Shown piece after piece: positions 5,791-8,342 of a DNA stretch of 8,342 bases. Origin of the DNA: an uncultured Eubacteriales bacterium. GTDB taxonomy: Bacteria > Bacillota > Clostridia > Oscillospirales > Acutalibacteraceae. Where the stretch lies: contig ONWY01000040.1 of assembly GCA_900321665.1 (NCBI GenBank), positions 1-8,342 on the forward strand, in the 5' to 3' direction. Below the pieces are notes generated by a model, which saw nothing but the letters and a program-made list of their open reading frames with translations, was not told the DNA's origin and made no database searches. A program made the translations under genes and the position numbers. The first letter of the stretch is position 1; every line of letters begins with the position of its first letter.

Positions 5791-8145
5791 TTATTCGGAA
5801 GCCTCCAGCTCCTGCTTCGTCAGCTTCAGCTTAACGGCACCGGGGTTGATGGTGATACCCGCGACCGATGGATTGCGCTCCATATGGTTGAGAATATTTT
5901 TTAAAGTGAATATGCCGAATTTTTCCTTGGTGCCGAACACCTGTGCCGCGGTTTTAAAATCGGAAAAAACGGGAATATAGGTTTTCGATTGATTCATAAC
6001 CGTTTTCACCATTACACCTTTTCTCTGCTCGCTGTTTTCCTCTCCGGGCAAGAGCGGGAATTTTTCGGCAAGCAACACAAACGCCACGATTCTTTCCCCG
6101 CAAAGCGCCGCCGCCTGCTTGGAAACATACACATAGCGGTTGTCCTCCATATTCACGGCACTAATCGGCACAATCAGCGGGCAAGAGGGCAAAGCACTTA
6201 CGAGCTCTTTTTTAATTACCTTTTTTCGGCTTGACGCACTGTAGGCGCTGACAAGCTGCGGCAGCTCAAAATTGGCGCCGCTTGCCATTGCAGCCCTTGT
6301 GCCTGCCTTGCGCACCCTTTTGGGCAGCGGCTGCAGCTTTGGCTGCCGCTCAGGTTGCGGTTCGGGCTGTTTTTCCGGTTGCGGTTCGGGCTGTTCGTCA
6401 GGCTGTTCTTCCGTAGCTTGTTTTTCAAGTTGTTCTTCGGGTTTCTCTGCAGTTTGCTCTTCGGATTCCTCCGCAGTTTGTTCTTCGAGCTGCTCCTCGG
6501 GCTCCTCTGCAGCTTGTTCTTCGAGCTGTTCTTCGGGTTCTTCCACAGCTTGTTCTTCGAGCTGTTCTTCAGGTTCCTCTGCAGCTTGTTCTTCGAGCTG
6601 TTCCTCGGGCTCTTCCGCAGCTTGTTCTTCAAGCTGTTCTTCGGGTTCTTCCGCAGCTTGTTCTTCAAGCTGTTCTTCGGGTTCTTCCACAGCTTGTTCT
6701 TCGGGTTCTTCCACAGCTTGTTCTTCAAGCTGTTCTTCGGGTTCTGCCACAGCTTGTTCTTCAAGCTGCTCTTCGGGTTGTTTCTCGGGTTGTTCCTCGA
6801 GCTGCGCTTCAGGCTGCAATTCCGGCTCCGGTTCGGGTTGCGGCTCCGGTTCTGCCTGCTGCTTCGGCGCAGGCTTATGTTTCTTGTTCTTAAAGCGAGC
6901 AAAAAAGCCTTGCTTGCCTTTTTCCGCCTTCTCCTCCGGCTGTGCCGGGCTCCCTGCCGCTGCGGTTTCTGCCGCCTCCTGTTCCGGCTGTGGCGGCATT
7001 TCTTGTGCCTGCTCGGGCGCAGCTGCCGCTTCCGGCTGTGCGGCATCCTCCGCTTGCAAGACATCGGGCTCGCTTTCGGGCAGCTCGGGTTCCGAGGTGC
7101 TTTCTGCCGCTTCGGCTGTCTCGAGCGACTGCCGGGGTGCTTTTTCCTCTGCCTTGTGCTCTTCCTCTGCCTTCTGCTCGGCTTGCGGCGCGACAGCTTC
7201 TGTTAAAGGAACTTCCTCCGCCGCACTTTCAGGCGGCACCGGCTCCCTGCTTTCCTCTGCCTGTGCCGGCTCTTGCGCTTCCTCACTATCCTCTGCAAAT
7301 TCCAAAATCACAGAGCAGCGCGCAATCTCTTCTAATGCCTGCAGCAACCCGGGGATATAGGCCTCATCGGCACAGGCGATGGATTTGTCGCCCTTCCAAT
7401 AATATGCCACATAGCTGATATCGCCTTGCTGTACCTGCGGCTTGCCCTTCGGGCGCTTGGGCGCGTGCACATTCGGCATAAAAGCAGAGAGGTACTGCAC
7501 CTCATCCACCCCTAAGCGCCTGTCGCAGCAATCGATTTTGCCGCTCTTGGTGCGGCGGTCATTCCCGGCAAGTATCTCTTTAAGCACATACTCGGAGCAG
7601 CTGTAGCTGTTAAACTCAGGCGCGCCGGGCTCTGCTTTGGCAAAAAATACGCGCCAACAATCCTGCCCCACGCTGCGCAAGTAGACACTTTTTTCCACAC
7701 CGCCGCTAATGGCGCTGATATAGTACGCTTCAAAATCGGGCGCGGTGACATCGGTAGGATATATGCGCTCGAGCGCGGTAGGGTAGTGATACTCAAAAAT
7801 CTCCTGCGCGCGCTTTTTATCGGTTAAATCTTGCCAATTTTTTTCATTTAAGTGCTTGTATTTCCCGGCGCCCTTGCCGCCGTTTTTTAAAAAGCCCGGC
7901 ATTTCGGCATACTCTGCCGCAACATATTGCGCGCCGGTGTGCAAATAGAGCTTGCCTGTGTGCAAATCGATGCAAACGGAAGTGGCAGGGTCGCTCTTAA
8001 GCGCAAAAAGGGGAAACACATTTTGCTCTTTTAGTACAATATCATCGCCAAACAAAGCAAGATAGCCTTCCTCTATGACATCTGTTAGAGAGGAAATACG
8101 CTTCGCTTTTTTGGGCGCTTTTTTTGTATGTACAGTATCTTTCAT
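5791..8145 (-). CDS. SseB-like domain protein with long acidic Pro/Gln/Glu-rich repeat linker
   Basis: The 784-residue product has no signal peptide or membrane segment and is probably cytoplasmic. Residues 1-283 form a basic start (KKAPKKAKR) and a globular domain I do not recognise, with several Cys (C58, C163, C183, C206-C207, C258). Residues 284-610 are a low-complexity linker rich in Glu, Gln, Pro and Ala. It is interrupted by a short basic-aromatic patch, GKQGFFARFKNKKHKPAPK (410-428). Between 461 and 572 it holds eight 12-residue units (LEEQAxEEPEEQ) and two 8-residue units lacking LEEQ. Residues about 626-784 resemble the SseB N-terminal domain family: YIPVFSDFKTAAQVF (723-737), FTLKNIL (746-752) and GITINPGAVKLKLTKQEL (763-780) match its YLPVFTD, helix and INP-xxxxxL-xxxEL pattern. 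The function of SseB domains in Firmicutes is unsettled. The ATG at 8145 is preceded by AAAAAGGA with only one base between, a poor spacing, but no better start exists nearby. Single-gene unit with its own promoter and terminator. Confidence 0.85.
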   Translation of the reverse strand: MKDTVHTKKAPKKAKRISSLTDVIEEGYLALFGDDIVLKEQNVFPLFALKSDPATSVCIDLHTGKLYLHTGAQYVAAEYAEMPGFLKNGGKGAGKYKHLNEKNWQDLTDKKRAQEIFEYHYPTALERIYPTDVTAPDFEAYYISAISGGVEKSVYLRSVGQDCWRVFFAKAEPGAPEFNSYSCSEYVLKEILAGNDRRTKSGKIDCCDRRLGVDEVQYLSAFMPNVHAPKRPKGKPQVQQGDISYVAYYWKGDKSIACADEAYIPGLLQALEEIARCSVILEFAEDSEEAQEPAQAEESREPVPPESAAEEVPLTEAVAPQAEQKAEEEHKAEEKAPRQSLETAEAAESTSEPELPESEPDVLQAEDAAQPEAAAAPEQAQEMPPQPEQEAAETAAAGSPAQPEEKAEKGKQGFFARFKNKKHKPAPKQQAEPEPQPEPEPELQPEAQLEEQPEKQPEEQLEEQAVAEPEEQLEEQAVEEPEEQAVEEPEEQLEEQAAEEPEEQLEEQAAEEPEEQLEEQAAEEPEEQLEEQAVEEPEEQLEEQAAEEPEEQLEEQTAEESEEQTAEKPEEQLEKQATEEQPDEQPEPQPEKQPEPQPERQPKLQPLPKRVRKAGTRAAMASGANFELPQLVSAYSASSRKKVIKKELVSALPSCPLIVPISAVNMEDNRYVYVSKQAAALCGERIVAFVLLAEKFPLLPGEENSEQRKGVMVKTVMNQSKTYIPVFSDFKTAAQVFGTKEKFGIFTLKNILNHMERNPSVAGITINPGAVKLKLTKQELEASE
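6430..6765 (-). repeat. In-frame 36-bp tandem repeat array inside the SseB-like gene
   Basis: Ten units lie head to tail: eight of 36 bp coding LEEQ-A(A/V/T)(E/A)E-(P/S)EEQ and two of 24 bp that lack the LEEQ block (residues 485-492 and 565-572). Central units are nearly identical in DNA, indicating recent expansion, while the ends drift towards the general Glu/Gln/Pro linker. All units keep the reading frame. On the opposite strand the same DNA gives long Ser/Cys-rich open frames, which are artefacts. Confidence 0.93.
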
Positions 8146-8191
8146 ATCCTTTTTCGACCAATCATATTAAAATGAAAATAATATCGATTAA

Positions 8192-8220
8192 ATTTTATCA
8201 TATGTACTGCTAAAAAGCAA
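8192..8220 (-). promoter_or_regulatory. Promoter of the SseB-like gene
   Basis: On the minus strand TTGCTT (8220-8215), a 17-base spacer and TAAAAT (8197-8192) form a plausible sigma-A promoter in an AT-rich stretch. Transcription would begin near 8185, about 40 bases before ATG 8145. Confidence 0.6.
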
Positions 8221-8222
8221 GA

Positions 8223-8328
8223 CGGCACTGACTGCCGACCGCTGACCGATGTTGCCTGCGGCAAACGATGTTGCGCTATAGCGCAAATGAAGTTGCACTG
8301 TGTGCAAACGATGTTTTGCTTCGCAAAA
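8223..8328. repeat. Array of short hairpin units with conserved CGATGTTGC/GCAAA frame
   Basis: Four units of 19-22 bp follow each other: 8247-8265, 8266-8287, 8288-8308 and 8309-8328. Each starts with CGATGTT (TGAAGTT in the third) and ends in CAAA, and each forms a hairpin: TTGCC-TGC-GGCAA, the palindrome TTGCGCTATAGCGCAA, TTGCAC-TGT-GTGCAA, and TTTTGC-TTC-GCAAAA. The stem sequences differ between units but always pair. A fifth hairpin, CGGCA-CTGAC-TGCCG (8223-8237), precedes them with a different flank. The array may continue past the window. It lies just upstream of the SseB-like gene's promoter and contains no reading frame of note. Confidence 0.75.
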
Positions 8329-8342
8329 ATTGCGGGAGGGAA

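Noticed and set aside
6430..6765. 36-bp period resembling a CRISPR array
   Set aside because: There are no spacers, the units are contiguous, in frame and coding, and no cas genes are present.
6216..7064. Second minus-strand open frame (Lys/Asn/Arg/Ser-rich) inside the same gene
   Set aside because: It is a shifted frame of the tandem repeats; a period divisible by three keeps all frames open. No start signal or domain.
6272..7360. Long plus-strand open frame rich in Ser and Cys opposite the SseB-like gene
   Set aside because: It is the antisense reading of the Glu/Gln/Pro repeats; the composition is low-complexity, and codon use, promoter, terminator and domain match all support the minus-strand gene.
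8247..8328. Right-edge hairpin units as a CRISPR array or a series of terminators
   Set aside because: Units are only about 20 bp with no unique spacers, and none of the hairpins has a proper T tract on either strand.

Overview
The window looks like chromosomal DNA of a gut-type Firmicute, most likely class Clostridia near the Ruminococcaceae/Oscillospiraceae. This is an inference from strong AGGAG-type ribosome binding sites, TTGACA/TATAAT-like promoters, the sequence style of the proteins and the gene mix (LexA, a polar amino acid ABC importer, a GH27 alpha-galactosidase). No rRNA, tRNA, insertion sequence, phage gene or CRISPR array is visible.

Layout. Positions 1-123 hold the last 40 codons of lexA (+). 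They run by a one-base stop/start overlap into an O6-alkylguanine-DNA alkyltransferase-like gene (123-590, +) whose catalytic PCHR motif reads PDHR. A strong hairpin terminator (643-679) follows. Convergent to it lies a 226-residue protein (678-1358, -) that is only the N-terminal, phosphohistidine part of PTS Enzyme I, without the PEP-binding barrel. A short divergent promoter region leads to a GH27 alpha-galactosidase (1467-3176, +) with an N-terminal membrane helix and a carbohydrate-binding-like beta-sandwich set inside its catalytic barrel. A perfect 30-bp palindrome (3191-3220) ends it and also the convergent amino acid transporter operon.

The importer operon reads right to left: solute-binding lipoprotein (4729-5538), inter-cistron hairpin (4672-4697), permease (3994-4650), ATPase (3226-3981). 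It is driven by a TTTACA-17-TATAAT promoter that overlaps two direct copies of GCGCTAAA. To the right is a 784-residue gene (5791-8145, -): an unrecognised N-terminal domain, a very long acidic Pro/Gln/Glu-rich linker with a 12-residue repeat array, and a C-terminal SseB-like domain. It has its own promoter and terminator. The right edge (8223-8328) is an array of short hairpins with variable but paired stems.

How the parts relate: lexA and the alkyltransferase-like gene form a likely DNA-damage unit; the three ABC genes form one importer; the GH27 enzyme, the Enzyme I fragment and the SseB-like protein appear to be single-gene units. The points most worth a second look are the Cys-less alkyltransferase homologue coupled to lexA, the right-edge hairpin array, the stand-alone Enzyme I N-domain, the GH27 insertion and topology, and the SseB-like repeat protein.
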